Below, one piece after another: positions 1 through 9,529 of a DNA stretch of 64,000 nt. Location: the NCBI GenBank assembly GCA_018673925.1, contig JABHBL010000039.1:1-64000 (forward strand), read 5' to 3'. This DNA is from Fidelibacterota bacterium. Lineage in GTDB: Bacteria > Fidelibacterota > UBA8477 > JABMPR01. The stretch's first letter is position 1. Each line of letters starts with the position of its first letter. Made by a program: the position numbers and the translations under genes. The notes beneath the pieces were generated by a model. That model did no database searches. It saw nothing but the letters and a program-made list of their open reading frames with translations, and was not told where the DNA came from.

Positions 1-40
1 CGTATCTTTGCTCCTGGGTAAGCTGCTTGTAGCTTTGCAT
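1..40 (-). mobile_element. IS30-family transposase, 5' end only (runs off the left edge)
   Basis: Read on the minus strand, an ATG at 40-38 opens 13 codons encoding MQSYKQLTQEQRY before the window ends. This matches the well-known N-terminus of IS30-family transposases, where a Y-K-x-L-T-x-E-Q-R-Y segment starts the helix-turn-helix that binds the element's ends. An AGGAG ribosome-binding site at 50-46 sits five bases before the ATG. Only the first residues are visible, so whether the DDE catalytic domain is intact cannot be judged. The family call rests on this short but characteristic stretch. Confidence 0.72.
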
Positions 41-111
41 TTGTGCTCCTCATATGATTTTGCGGTCTAGAGGATAGACTATGACAGCTTATCCCTTTTG
101 CAATATCTTTT

Positions 112-138
112 GAGTTGCACTTACGAGTTGAATTCAAG
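112..138. repeat. Candidate terminal inverted repeat of the IS30 element
   Basis: The stretch with core GTTGCACTTACGAGTTGAAT lies about 70 bases upstream of the transposase start. It resembles my memory of IS30-family ends, which carry GTTGCA and GTTGAATT blocks. The matching end and the target duplication lie outside the window, so this is inference from position and resemblance. The remaining bases up to 355 hold no convincing gene; a 60-codon open frame at 156-338 lacks a Shine-Dalgarno sequence and any recognisable content. Confidence 0.4.
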
Positions 139-355
139 CATATATTCTAACCATAATGCACAATTATAATGTGGTTAACCGTTTAGGGGTAGATCGGAGA
201 AATTGTTTCCTCCATCTTCTGATCGTCTGGCAAAATCATATACCTTTTGAAAGCTATCTACTTCTACCACCATTCAAATTCTTCCGTAATTACACTCTCC
301 CTTTTAAGCTAGACTTCCCCAGGTCAGCACAATGGTGAGGTAATAGAGCAATTAT

Positions 356-3004
356 ATGAAACAGAAATCAAAAAAAAATCTATTTCACGAACAGGATTTC
401 TCCATTCATAAAGCAGTGCTCGACCAATCTGCTGAAGGCTTCTCCCTCTTAGATTCGACGGGTCGATATGTTGGTGTGAATCAAGCATTCTGTGAGTTAA
501 CCGGTTATTCAGAGCCTGAACTGCTTTCCATGAAAATTAATAATTTAGTTCCTTCAGGTACAAACCTCAAATTGTTTCCTAAGCTGCTGGAAGGACAAAA
601 TGGTGAACAGCAGATCCAAATTCTCAAGAAAGGTGGTGATCTGTTTCAAGCCCATGTAAAGGGCAGCTCAATTAGCTATAAAGATCAGACCTATTTTATG
701 GGAATTATCAGTGATATTAGCTCTCAATTTGAAGCTGAAGATAATTTCAAGAATAGTGAAGAGAAATATCGGCTTCTTTTTGAGTCAGCACCTGATCCTA
801 TTGTGATCCATGATGGCAACAAAATTCTTGATCTTAATCTGGCTGCACTAAATGCATTATCCTTCACCAATAAAAAGCAATTGATCGGGGAAGATCCCCT
901 TGAGTTCCTGCATCCGGATGACAAAAAATTCGCCAGACAGCGTTTAAAGCAGATCCGGAAAGATGGTCAAACTCCACCACCAGCTGAATTCCGCATGATT
1001 TTGAAAACCAACGAAGTGCGAACAGTTATTGCCAACCCAATACCCATCAAATTCGATGGTCAGCAAGCGATCATGGTTAATTACCATGACATAACGGACA
1101 GAAAAGCTACCACGGAGGCTTTGCTCAGCTCCAGGCAATTTACCGAAAATCTCATGGAAACAGCCCATACCATGGTCGTTGCTTTTGATTCTGAGGCAAG
1201 GGTAACCACCTTTAACAAATTTGCTGAAGAATTAACTGGTTACAAAAAAGCCGAGGTGATTGGTGAAAACTGGTTCGAGCTTTTTATCCCCATTCGAGAT
1301 AGGATAGCCATTCCAAAGCTCTTTTCAGAAGTTCTTCAGCAAATGCCAGAATCGTCCCAAAATGAGAATCACATTCGTCTTAAAGGAGGGGAAGAACGCT
1401 TAATAAGTTGGAGCAATAATGTGATGCTTTCCAGCTCTGGAGAGCCGCAAGGGGTCTTGAGTATCGGTATGGACATAACCAAGAGAAAACAGGCTGAAGA
1501 AGCTCTACAATTAAGCGAGGAGCACTATCGAAATGTGGTCCAGGATCAAACTGAATATATTATGCGTTACCTCCCAGATGGGTCAATTACTTTTGTTAAT
1601 GATAGCTATTGTCGTGCTTTCAATACCACCCCTGAACAGGCAGTTGGTAAAAACATTACCCGAGGAAAATTTGATATTGGTGTGGAAAGAGTATCCAGGA
1701 AAATTGAAGGGCTTAGTCTGGATAATCCTATCCTCACTGATGAACATATTTCAATCACACCTTCTGGAGAGACTGTTTGGCATCTATGGGTGGACCGGGG
1801 CATCTTTGATGAAAACGGCATTCTCAAGGAAATACAGGCAGTGGGTCGGGATATCACTTCTCGGAAGCAAATGGAGGAATCGCTCTACGCCAGTTCAACT
1901 CAACTTGAAGAGGCTCAGCGACTGGCAAACATGGGCTCCTATATATTAGATTTGACAAAGGATCATTGGTCAGGATCAAGTGTATTATACGAGATGTTTG
2001 GTATAAGTGATAACGAGGTTCGCAATGTTGAGGGATGGACTAAACTATTGCATCCGGATGACCGTGATGAAATGGAAGCGTACTTTGCCCAATGTCTTCA
2101 AAAAAAATATGAGTATTTTGACCATGAGTATCGAATTATTAACAAAAAGGATGGATCACGGCGATGGGTACATGGACTAGGTGAATTCGTATTTGATGCC
2201 AAGCAAAATCCCATAAAAATGATTGGTGTTATCCAGGATATTACAGAACGAAAGGTATCGGAGGAGGAGCGTGAAAAGGCATTCATTGATGCGCGTACTG
2301 CAAATGAGGTAAAGGATCAATTTATTGCAAACATTTCTCATGAAATTCGGACACCCCTAAATAGCATTCTTGGCTTCTCTGACATCTTAAACATGAGATA
2401 CAGTGCTTCTCTACAAAAGAGAGACGAGAATATCTTCGACTATATTAACAGCGCTAGCAAGCGACTTATGCGCACGGTGGATTCCATACTAAGCATCTCT
2501 CAACTTGAAGCTGGAACGATAAAAATTTATCCCAAAACCATTGATTTAGTTTCTATAACTGTTTTTGTTATCGAAGAGCTGCGTTCGATTGCTGAAGAAA
2601 AGGGTCTAAGAATTCACTTAAGCACTGCATTTAAAGAAGCCAAAGTGTTTGCAGATGAATATTGCATCCATCAAGCGCTCATCAATCTGATTGAAAATGC
2701 CATCAAGTTTACACCTGAAGGCAGCATTGATATTGATATCACTCAGATGCAGGATCAAATCGCATTTTCAGTGACTGATTCTGGTATTGGTATCTCAGAA
2801 GACTATCAGGAACGTATATTTGAACCCTATACCCAGGAGAGCGAAGGCTTTACAAAAAATTTCCAGGGAGTTGGACTGGGTATGGCTTTGACAAAACGTT
2901 TTGCAGATCTGAATCATATCGAAATTAAACTAAAAAGTGTGGGCGGTGTTGGGACCACATTTACTCTGATTTTCCCACCACAGGAAGGGACAACTCTTGT
3001 CTGA
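356..3004 (+). CDS. Multi-PAS sensor histidine kinase
   Basis: This 882-residue kinase has no obvious membrane segment. It has about five successive PAS/PAC sensor modules: roughly residues 18-125, 135-250, 262-380, 390-505 and 515-635. Most end in the D-I-T-x-R-K/R PAC signature. A HisKA dimerisation domain follows, with the phospho-acceptor in N-I-S-H-E-I-R-T-P-L (His662), then an HATPase_c domain with N-box N-L-I-E-N-A, G1 D-S-G-I-G-I and G2 G-V-G-L-G-M. It therefore probably integrates several cytoplasmic cues and phosphorylates a partner. The response regulator that overlaps its stop codon by eight bases is the obvious partner. The ligands or cofactors of the PAS domains cannot be told from sequence. 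Confidence 0.93.
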   Translation: MKQKSKKNLFHEQDFSIHKAVLDQSAEGFSLLDSTGRYVGVNQAFCELTGYSEPELLSMKINNLVPSGTNLKLFPKLLEGQNGEQQIQILKKGGDLFQAHVKGSSISYKDQTYFMGIISDISSQFEAEDNFKNSEEKYRLLFESAPDPIVIHDGNKILDLNLAALNALSFTNKKQLIGEDPLEFLHPDDKKFARQRLKQIRKDGQTPPPAEFRMILKTNEVRTVIANPIPIKFDGQQAIMVNYHDITDRKATTEALLSSRQFTENLMETAHTMVVAFDSEARVTTFNKFAEELTGYKKAEVIGENWFELFIPIRDRIAIPKLFSEVLQQMPESSQNENHIRLKGGEERLISWSNNVMLSSSGEPQGVLSIGMDITKRKQAEEALQLSEEHYRNVVQDQTEYIMRYLPDGSITFVNDSYCRAFNTTPEQAVGKNITRGKFDIGVERVSRKIEGLSLDNPILTDEHISITPSGETVWHLWVDRGIFDENGILKEIQAVGRDITSRKQMEESLYASSTQLEEAQRLANMGSYILDLTKDHWSGSSVLYEMFGISDNEVRNVEGWTKLLHPDDRDEMEAYFAQCLQKKYEYFDHEYRIINKKDGSRRWVHGLGEFVFDAKQNPIKMIGVIQDITERKVSEEEREKAFIDARTANEVKDQFIANISHEIRTPLNSILGFSDILNMRYSASLQKRDENIFDYINSASKRLMRTVDSILSISQLEAGTIKIYPKTIDLVSITVFVIEELRSIAEEKGLRIHLSTAFKEAKVFADEYCIHQALINLIENAIKFTPEGSIDIDITQMQDQIAFSVTDSGIGISEDYQERIFEPYTQESEGFTKNFQGVGLGMALTKRFADLNHIEIKLKSVGGVGTTFTLIFPPQEGTTLV

Positions 3005-3368
3005 AAAAAGCATTAAAATCTTAATCGTTGAGGATGATATCTCGTCCCAGCAATACTATTCATTCATATTCGCTGATAAGTATGAAATAAGAATGGTGTC
3101 CACCATTACCGAGGCAAAAAAGGCTCTTGAGGAAGAAAGTTTTGGGATCGCACTCATAGACTTCTCCCTGCCTGGAGGTGAAAATGGACTGGATCTCATC
3201 AGATTTCTGCGCGATGAGTATCCTGACGGTAATCCCGTCGCTATAGCACTGACTGCTCATGTTTTCCCTCAAAACCAGGTGGAGGCATTGGAGGCGGGGG
3301 CAAAGGAGTTTCTTACCAAGCCTATCATGAGTCGAGTGTTGCTTGAAATAATTGCGAAGTATATATAG
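2997..3368 (+). CDS. Single-domain response regulator (CheY-like receiver)
   Basis: This 123-residue protein is a lone receiver domain with acidic pocket E12-D13-D14, phospho-acceptor Asp55 (L-I-D-F-S-L-P-G-G), switch Thr86 and Lys108 in L-T-K-P. No output domain follows, so it signals by protein contact or phosphotransfer. It starts with TTG inside the last codons of the upstream kinase, an eight-base overlap with AGGAAGGGA just ahead. Kinase and regulator are therefore translationally coupled and almost certainly partners. The next 341 bases downstream hold no gene but contain two inverted repeats before the next kinase. Confidence 0.9.
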   Translation: MSEKSIKILIVEDDISSQQYYSFIFADKYEIRMVSTITEAKKALEEESFGIALIDFSLPGGENGLDLIRFLRDEYPDGNPVAIALTAHVFPQNQVEALEAGAKEFLTKPIMSRVLLEIIAKYI

Positions 3369-3653
3369 AATTGTTCAAAAGCACTAGAGCAGTCAAAAAA
3401 ATGATCATCATGTGTGCAATCTTTATCGACGACAAAACTGCATGAATATTGTCTCATAATCGATCTATTCATTTTGAAATCTCTCAATACCAGAGTAATA
3501 AAAACGATACAGGATCAATTCAATAGTCTCATTTTAGCGACACTTGTTTAAGTTCTCATTTTCATAAAATCACCCTAAACTTATAATTAACAGTTAGATA
3601 AAAAAATGGCATGTCATTTGAACTAAGTTGTCACAAGCTTCAAAACGATAGTG

Positions 3654-3687
3654 GTTCATTTTATGTGAACATAGATCATTGATCTAT
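3654..3687. promoter_or_regulatory. Two abutting 17-nt inverted repeats upstream of the second PAS kinase
   Basis: In the 3369-3709 intergenic region, 3654-3670 reads GTTCA-N7-TGAAC. It is followed immediately by 3671-3687, ATAGATCA-T-TGATCTAT, a perfect eight-base palindrome around one base. The second ends 22 bases before the ATG at 3710, overlapping where a promoter or leader would lie and just upstream of an AAGGAAAAG ribosome-binding site. They could be paired repressor operators or a leader hairpin. No regulator can be assigned. The rest of this intergenic stretch shows nothing recognisable. Confidence 0.5.
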
Positions 3688-3709
3688 ATCCAAGATGAAG
3701 GAAAAGTAA

Positions 3710-5164
3710 ATGGAAGAACTAAAAAGGCATGTTGATGATACCCTTGAGTTTCTTCCTGGTGCTTTGATAGAATTTGACATATCTAAGATGGCTGTTACCT
3801 ATATGAATAGGATGGCCTTCTTTCTTTTTGGATATCCCCCTACAAAAGAACCATTGAATATACCGATTCAAAATATATTTCTAAATGAAACCGAATTTCA
3901 GCGAGCCAAAAAACTAACTGAATCATTTGGGCTTGATAGTTATGAAAAAAAAATTCCGTATACACGATTTGAAAAACAAGAGCTGCACGATTTTTGGTTT
4001 AAAAAGGTAGATGGCGAACCTTTTTATGGTGGTTCTCAAGGCTCATTTATTTTAGATGAGGCTCAGGTTCCAATTGGCGTCCGCCTTTACATTCGTGATC
4101 TCACCGAGGAGCGTAAAACTGAGAAGGCACTTTTAGAAAGTGAACAAAAATATCGAACATTGGTGGAGTTCTCAACGGATCTAATTTTTCTGGCAGATGA
4201 AGAGGGGATTGTCCTGTCAGTAAATAAAGCCGCAGCAAAATCTGTTGGAGGCCTCCCGGAGGAAATTCAGGGCAAACATATCTCTGAATTATTCCCCCCA
4301 GATATTGTTAAGAAATATCAGGAGAGTTTGAGAGAAATATTTGTCACTGGGAAAGGCTCAAGCTATGAGTCGTGCATAAGGATGAATAAACGGACTATAT
4401 GGATTGATACTTCACTGAATCCCGTCAAGAGCAAATCAGGAGAGGTGACCGCAGTCCTGGGAGTCAGTAGGGATATTACAGAGCGAAAGCTTGCAGAAAT
4501 CAAGATAGAGGAATCAGATAGTTTACGCGAACTTTTACTTGATGTGGTTACCCATGATCTAAAAACTCCCGCCAGTGTAATTTATGGTCTGGCTGATATG
4601 GCCCGTGAATATTTACCAGAAGATGAAGTTGTGGAAAGTATCTTTTTGAGTAGCCAACGTTTGCTGGGAGTCTTGGAAAATACATCTGTATTAAGTCGGG
4701 CGGTATTTGGAGAACAAATTCCCAAATCTGTTTTGGTATTAAATGAACTCATGCTGGAGATTGCGAATGAATTCACCTCTCAGCTTGAAAGTACGGGAAT
4801 GTCCCTGGAAATTCAGATACCTGCAGAAATTAAAATTACTGCCAATCCTTTGATCGGAGAGGCGTTTAAGAACTTTATCAGCAATGCCATTAAGTATGCC
4901 AAGGATGGTAAAAAAATTATTATTGAAGCGATCGAGGGAAATGATTCAGTCATGATCGGATTTAAAGATTTTGGACGAACAATTCCGATAGAGAAGCGTA
5001 ATCTCATTTTTGAACGAGGCTCTCAACTTTCAAAAACAAATAAAAGTGGTCGAGGTCTAGGTCTCGCCATTGTGAAGCGTATTGCTAAAGCCCATAATAG
5101 CGATGTTGGGGTTGAACCGAATAAGCCCTCAGGTAATATCTTCTATCTTCGACTACCTCAGTAG
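3710..5164 (+). CDS. PAS-domain sensor histidine kinase
   Basis: This 484-residue soluble kinase has a divergent N-terminal PAS-like domain at about 10-125, ending R-D-L-T-E-E-R. A clear second PAS/PAC follows at about 145-260, ending R-D-I-T-E-R-K. A HisKA-type H-box, V-V-T-H-D-L-K-T-P-A, gives phospho-acceptor His282. An HATPase_c domain follows with F-I-S-N-A-I-K-Y as N-box and G-R-G-L-G-L-A-I as G2. The G1 box reads K-D-F-G-R-T-I, a weaker form of D-x-G-x-G. No response regulator is adjacent, so it is an orphan kinase unless it uses the lone receiver proteins at 2997 or 10855. It converges on the next gene with only four bases between the stops. Confidence 0.9.
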   Translation: MEELKRHVDDTLEFLPGALIEFDISKMAVTYMNRMAFFLFGYPPTKEPLNIPIQNIFLNETEFQRAKKLTESFGLDSYEKKIPYTRFEKQELHDFWFKKVDGEPFYGGSQGSFILDEAQVPIGVRLYIRDLTEERKTEKALLESEQKYRTLVEFSTDLIFLADEEGIVLSVNKAAAKSVGGLPEEIQGKHISELFPPDIVKKYQESLREIFVTGKGSSYESCIRMNKRTIWIDTSLNPVKSKSGEVTAVLGVSRDITERKLAEIKIEESDSLRELLLDVVTHDLKTPASVIYGLADMAREYLPEDEVVESIFLSSQRLLGVLENTSVLSRAVFGEQIPKSVLVLNELMLEIANEFTSQLESTGMSLEIQIPAEIKITANPLIGEAFKNFISNAIKYAKDGKKIIIEAIEGNDSVMIGFKDFGRTIPIEKRNLIFERGSQLSKTNKSGRGLGLAIVKRIAKAHNSDVGVEPNKPSGNIFYLRLPQ

Positions 5165-5168
5165 CACA

Positions 5169-6848
5169 TTATCGCATGAGGAGCAGCTGCTGCTCATCCC
5201 GGAATTCACCTGCTACAATTCGACATATGTATATCCCAGATGCTAAATCCTGACCGGTTCTATCTTTCCCGTCCCAATCTCTGATATAAGAACCTGCCAG
5301 ATAATCCTCATTTATGAGTTCAATGATTTGTTGACCCTTCACATTGAAAATGGTGATATTCACGCTAGCATCATATGGAATGTCAAAGCGAATCGAGGTT
5401 GACGGGTTGAAAGGGTTTGGTGAATTTGGTGCCAGCTTAAACTCACGGGGCAAGGGACGGTTTCTCTGAGGCATTCCTGGGTCATCACATGGTCCATCCT
5501 TATGCATTCCCTTGTTACGAACAATGGTTAATTCAGAAAGATCAATTTCTGAAATTTCTAAGGCCATAATACCTTTGTAGGCACTACTGGATCTGGAACT
5601 GAGTTGTACCGGCAATACTGTTGGAACGAACTCAGTTATATTGCAGTCACTATTACCTTCTGAATCCATGTTGATGAACCATATATCAGTATCGGTACCT
5701 CCAAAACTTTGTGTCACCCCAACAGCAAAAAGAGAAGCATCGGCATTTTCGTAAATGCTATAGATATCATCAGTTTCACCATCACCGTAGGTTCGTGACC
5801 AGATCAGGTCACCATCTACAGAAAATTTGCACACTATCCCATCGCGACTATTATTTTGTGGATCAGTTATAAATCCGCTCACCAGTAGTCGACCCTCACT
5901 GGTCATTTTTACCGTTCTACCATAGTCATATCCGGTTCCACCGATGGTCCTAGCCCATACTATCTCACCCAAAGAATCAAATTTTATAAGCAGTTGGTCA
6001 TAATCACCTACGCCGAATGAATTAGTGGCTCCCAACATATACATATCGCCATTCTCAGCTATGAAACCTGCCTCTGATGAAGTCATCAGCTCGAATCCTG
6101 CACCGCCATAAGACTTATTCCAGAGCATATTCCCATTTACATCAAGCTTTAGCAAATAGACATCAGGAGGTCCATACAGATCTTCCCAGCTATTGGTGTA
6201 AGCAAATACGATATACTCTCCCTGGGGCGTCTCCTTGACTGCATATGTGACATCTGTTACCGGACCTCCATATATCCGTGACCAGATAACATCTCCAAAC
6301 TCTGTCACCTTTAAGACAATGATATCCAAATTGCCCAGATCGCCACCTCTAGTCGAGCCAAATAGTAAAAATTGTCCATCACGGGTCGGGATCATACCCA
6401 TACTCCGATCTTCAGCGGATCCACCATAGGTTTTAAAATGGGTGACTTCACCTCCAGCATTAATCCTTGAGAAATACAGATCGATGTCACCTTTGCCAAA
6501 ACTGGTGGTACGTCCTGTGATCACGTGGCTACCATCTTCCAGTTTCAAAATGCCAGCAGCTGACTCATTATTCTGTCCACCATAGGCTATAGACCATTCA
6601 ACATTGCCCATGACATCTGATTCGAATAAATAGATATCCTGTCCACCAGCACCGTAGGAATAAGTATTTCCAGCGAAAACAAACCCATTTTGCGTTGGAA
6701 ACATTTTACCAACCTGGTCATTGGCGTGGGCACCCAGCACGACTTGTGAAGTATTGATCTGGGCAGAAACTGATAGTGAGAGAAGCACAAAACTGGTAAA
6801 GAAAATTGAGCGGACTAATAGATTGCGTTGGCTGGATGACCGATACAA
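5169..6848 (-). CDS. Secreted propeller-repeat protein with T9SS sorting domain
   Basis: This 559-residue protein begins with a signal peptide ending S-V-S-A-Q. About seven repeats of roughly 50 residues follow, each with the pattern W-x-x-x-Y/I-G-G, then D-G-x-x-x-x-x-G, then F-G-x-G-x-x-D; the number suggests a beta-propeller. From about residue 478 there is an FlgD-like Ig fold, S-P-N-P-F-N-P-S-T-S through to a terminal M-R, which acts as the C-terminal secretion and anchoring signal in FCB bacteria. The start is TTG, supported by AAGGGGG five bases upstream. The repeats resemble those of large surface proteins of unknown function, so binding or structural roles are possible, but no catalytic motif is visible. 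Confidence 0.85.
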   Translation of the reverse strand: MYRSSSQRNLLVRSIFFTSFVLLSLSVSAQINTSQVVLGAHANDQVGKMFPTQNGFVFAGNTYSYGAGGQDIYLFESDVMGNVEWSIAYGGQNNESAAGILKLEDGSHVITGRTTSFGKGDIDLYFSRINAGGEVTHFKTYGGSAEDRSMGMIPTRDGQFLLFGSTRGGDLGNLDIIVLKVTEFGDVIWSRIYGGPVTDVTYAVKETPQGEYIVFAYTNSWEDLYGPPDVYLLKLDVNGNMLWNKSYGGAGFELMTSSEAGFIAENGDMYMLGATNSFGVGDYDQLLIKFDSLGEIVWARTIGGTGYDYGRTVKMTSEGRLLVSGFITDPQNNSRDGIVCKFSVDGDLIWSRTYGDGETDDIYSIYENADASLFAVGVTQSFGGTDTDIWFINMDSEGNSDCNITEFVPTVLPVQLSSRSSSAYKGIMALEISEIDLSELTIVRNKGMHKDGPCDDPGMPQRNRPLPREFKLAPNSPNPFNPSTSIRFDIPYDASVNITIFNVKGQQIIELINEDYLAGSYIRDWDGKDRTGQDLASGIYICRIVAGEFRDEQQLLLMR

Positions 6849-6972
6849 GAAGACCCCCTTATTGTATTATTTATGTGGTATTATTTCTTAAACATTGATA
6901 CCATCCACAACTCTGGTACCTATAAACTATTTTACTTACTGCAGGAACTATTTCAACCAGAATTTCGAATCT

Positions 6973-9069
6973 TTATCCCAACTGTCCCTTGAGAGGTAGG
7001 CGAGTTATTCTTTTTCCCGTCAGAGCTGCGATTGCGTTCATAAGTGCTGGTGGTGTAGGCGGCACTGGTGGCTCCCCGACGCCAGTTGGAGGCTCTGTGC
7101 TTTGTACAATATGGATATTGATCTCAGGCATTTTATCCATCTTGAGCAGGCGATAGTTATGAAAGTTTGTCTGTTCCACTTCACCCTGGTCTATGGTTAT
7201 TTCACCATACAAAGCAGCGGTTAAGCCCATGACAATGCCACCTTCAACCTGGGCTCTGACACCATCTGGATTAATCACTGTCCCGCAATCAATGGCGGCG
7301 GTGACTCGCTCTACATTGATTCCCTTTTTGGCTTTAGATATTTCGACAACGATAGCCACATAACTATTAAAGGAATAGTGAACTGACAGACCTCTGGCTT
7401 GAGTATCCTTGAGGGGTTTATCCCATTTGGAGTGCTTTTCAACCAGATCGAGCACACCAAGATGTCTGGGTTGGTTCTTGAGTAAATCGCGACGGAAAGC
7501 CAGAGGGTCACGCCCGGTCTGCCTTGCCACTTCATCTATCATGCTTTCATGGACGAAGGCATTTTGAGTGTGGGCAACCGATCGCCAGGCCCCAATAGGA
7601 ATGGGCTGTTCAGTCATCACATAAGAAACCCTTTGATTGGGAATGCCATATGCCAATTCATCGGCACCACCGGTTATGATGGGCGCCCAACCATCTTGCG
7701 GTCCAGATAATTTGTGAATCCAGCTTACCGGCTTTTTGCTACGATCAAGTCCCACCTGTATCTGATGAACAGTGCTGGGTCGATAAAATCCATTTTTCAA
7801 GTCTTCTGTCCGGGTTCGAATAACTTTGACTGGCAACTTTGTGAGTTGAGCTACTTCAACGGCATCCCTCACAAAATCATTTTGCAATTTTCTACCGAAA
7901 GCGCCACCCATACGGAGCGTATGGACCTTGATATTGTCATCGGCAAACTCAGTCACGCTTTTTGCCGCCCACCATGCTGCTCCTGGATTTTGGGTTGGTG
8001 CCCATATTTCGCAAATTCCATCATGGATATGGGCCGTGCAATTGTTTGGCTCCTGGGGAGCATGATCCAGATAGGGAACTTCAAAGGTCAATTCGATTTG
8101 CTGCTTAGCTGTTTTGAGCGCTTCCTCTGCGTTACCTTCGGATCGGATAATACTGCCATCTTGTTCAAGGGCAGCTTTGAAGTCTTCAGATATTTTTTTG
8201 CTGTTTAGCTTTGCATGTGGGCCATCATTCCACTTCACTTCAAGTTTTTTTCTTCCCTGAAGCGCTGCCCAGGAATTATCAGCAAGAACCGCAACGCCGG
8301 CTGAGATGGGTGCGATCTTTATCACCCCAGGCACTTTTAGAGCCTCGGTGGCATCAAAACTGGACATGCTCCCACCGTATTTTGGAATACGCTCCACGAC
8401 TGCCGTGAGCATTTCAGGGAGTTCAAAATCGTATCCAAATTTGATGCTTCCTTCCACCTTACCAATACCATCCAGACTCTTATACGCTTTGCCGATGATA
8501 CGGAATGTTTTTGGGTCCTTCAGGATTACATCAGTAGGTACTGGTAGTGTGTTGGCCATCGCAACCAGTGATCCGAAGCTGAGTTTGCGATTGCTCCCAC
8601 TGTGGTGCACAAAACCAGATTCAGCATAAAATTCAGATCCCGGTACATTCAAAGTGGTGGCCGCAGCCTGGATTAGCATGGCCTTGGCTGTGGCACCGGC
8701 TTTTCTCAGTCTATCGTATTGAGTCCGCACGCTGGCACTTCCACCAGTGGTCTGTGACCCATATACTTGGTTCAAATCTCCCTGGATAACCTTAATCTTG
8801 CTCCAATCTGCTTCCAATTCTTCGGCTACAATCTGGGGGAGGGCAGTATATATTTTCTGTCCCATTTCGCTGCGAGGCATAATGACAGACACAGTATCAT
8901 TGGCGTGAATTTTTAAATAGGCATTGGGTACAAAGATGACATCCTCATCTGACAGTGAATCTTTCCCGCTCAGCGGCCAGCAAAACCCGAGAACCAGCGC
9001 TGCAGTACTGCCTGTACTAAGCTTTAAAAATTGACGACGATCAAGGAGTTTACTTTCAATTGAATTCAT
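6973..9069 (-). CDS. Molybdopterin-binding subunit of a periplasmic xanthine dehydrogenase/isoquinoline oxidoreductase-family enzyme (IorB-like)
   Basis: This 698-residue protein starts with a twin-arginine type leader (D-R-R-Q-F-L-K-L followed by a hydrophobic stretch), so it is exported folded with its cofactor. It has the aldehyde oxidase/xanthine dehydrogenase large-subunit pattern, including G-G-A-F-G-R-K for the molybdopterin site. Near the C-terminus, G-V-G-E-P-P-V-P-P supplies the conserved catalytic Glu. It belongs to the group of large subunits that pair with a small 2Fe-2S subunit and have no FAD subunit. That subunit is encoded immediately upstream, and GGAGG six bases before this ATG overlaps its stop, indicating coupled translation. 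The substrate, probably an aldehyde or N-heterocycle, cannot be named. No cytochrome partner or cofactor-insertion gene is adjacent. Confidence 0.9.
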   Translation of the reverse strand: MNSIESKLLDRRQFLKLSTGSTAALVLGFCWPLSGKDSLSDEDVIFVPNAYLKIHANDTVSVIMPRSEMGQKIYTALPQIVAEELEADWSKIKVIQGDLNQVYGSQTTGGSASVRTQYDRLRKAGATAKAMLIQAAATTLNVPGSEFYAESGFVHHSGSNRKLSFGSLVAMANTLPVPTDVILKDPKTFRIIGKAYKSLDGIGKVEGSIKFGYDFELPEMLTAVVERIPKYGGSMSSFDATEALKVPGVIKIAPISAGVAVLADNSWAALQGRKKLEVKWNDGPHAKLNSKKISEDFKAALEQDGSIIRSEGNAEEALKTAKQQIELTFEVPYLDHAPQEPNNCTAHIHDGICEIWAPTQNPGAAWWAAKSVTEFADDNIKVHTLRMGGAFGRKLQNDFVRDAVEVAQLTKLPVKVIRTRTEDLKNGFYRPSTVHQIQVGLDRSKKPVSWIHKLSGPQDGWAPIITGGADELAYGIPNQRVSYVMTEQPIPIGAWRSVAHTQNAFVHESMIDEVARQTGRDPLAFRRDLLKNQPRHLGVLDLVEKHSKWDKPLKDTQARGLSVHYSFNSYVAIVVEISKAKKGINVERVTAAIDCGTVINPDGVRAQVEGGIVMGLTAALYGEITIDQGEVEQTNFHNYRLLKMDKMPEINIHIVQSTEPPTGVGEPPVPPTPPALMNAIAALTGKRITRLPLKGQLG

Positions 9070-9070
9070 C

Positions 9071-9529
9071 TTAAGCCTCCTTGGCTGCCGTGTGGATGGC
9101 TTTTTTGATTCGCTGATAAGTCCCGCAACGACAGAGGATTCCCTTCATGGCATCTTCTATATCCGCATCATTGGGGTGGGCATTGTCTTCTAACAAAGCA
9201 ACTGCAGTCATGATCTGACCAGGCTGACAATAGCCACATTGGGCGACCTCATCTTCGATCCAGGCTTTTTGGACCGGATGGAGACTTCTTTTACCCAAAC
9301 CTTCGATGGTAAGAACTGTCTTTCCTTCAACTTTAGAGACAGGGAGATTGCATGATTTGCGAGGTTTTCCATCAACATGCACGGTGCAACTTCCACAGAG
9401 ACCTTTACCACAACTGTACTTGGTTCCTGTGAGCTTCAGCGTATCTCTTATGACCCAGAGTAGAGGTGTATCTGGAGCAACATCAACGGATTGTTTTTTT
9501 CCATTCAGGGTAAAAGTGAGCAGTGTCAT
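9071..9529 (-). CDS. 2Fe-2S subunit of the molybdenum hydroxylase (IorA-like)
   Basis: This protein of about 152 residues has two iron-sulfur domains. The N-terminal plant-ferredoxin-type cluster uses C40, C45, C48 and C60 (C-G-K-G-L-C-G-S-C). The C-terminal four-helix cluster uses C98 and C101 (C-G-Y-C-Q-P-G-Q) with C133 and C135 (C-R-C-G-T-Y). It carries electrons from the molybdenum site in the partner subunit encoded just downstream. An ATG six codons earlier (to 9547) is in frame, but AGGGG lies correctly before the ATG at 9529 and nothing precedes the earlier one, so I chose 9529. It has no signal of its own and probably leaves the cell with the Tat-bearing large subunit, as known for this enzyme group. 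Confidence 0.92.
   Translation of the reverse strand: MTLLTFTLNGKKQSVDVAPDTPLLWVIRDTLKLTGTKYSCGKGLCGSCTVHVDGKPRKSCNLPVSKVEGKTVLTIEGLGKRSLHPVQKAWIEDEVAQCGYCQPGQIMTAVALLEDNAHPNDADIEDAMKGILCRCGTYQRIKKAIHTAAKEA

Noticed and set aside
156-338. 60-codon open frame between the IS30 end and the first kinase
   Set aside because: No Shine-Dalgarno sequence, no recognisable protein features.
5177-5198. GC-rich palindrome ATGAGGAGCAGCTGCTGCTCAT at the end of the propeller-protein gene
   Set aside because: It encodes the terminal L-L-L-M-R residues and no T-run follows on either strand, so a terminator is not supported.
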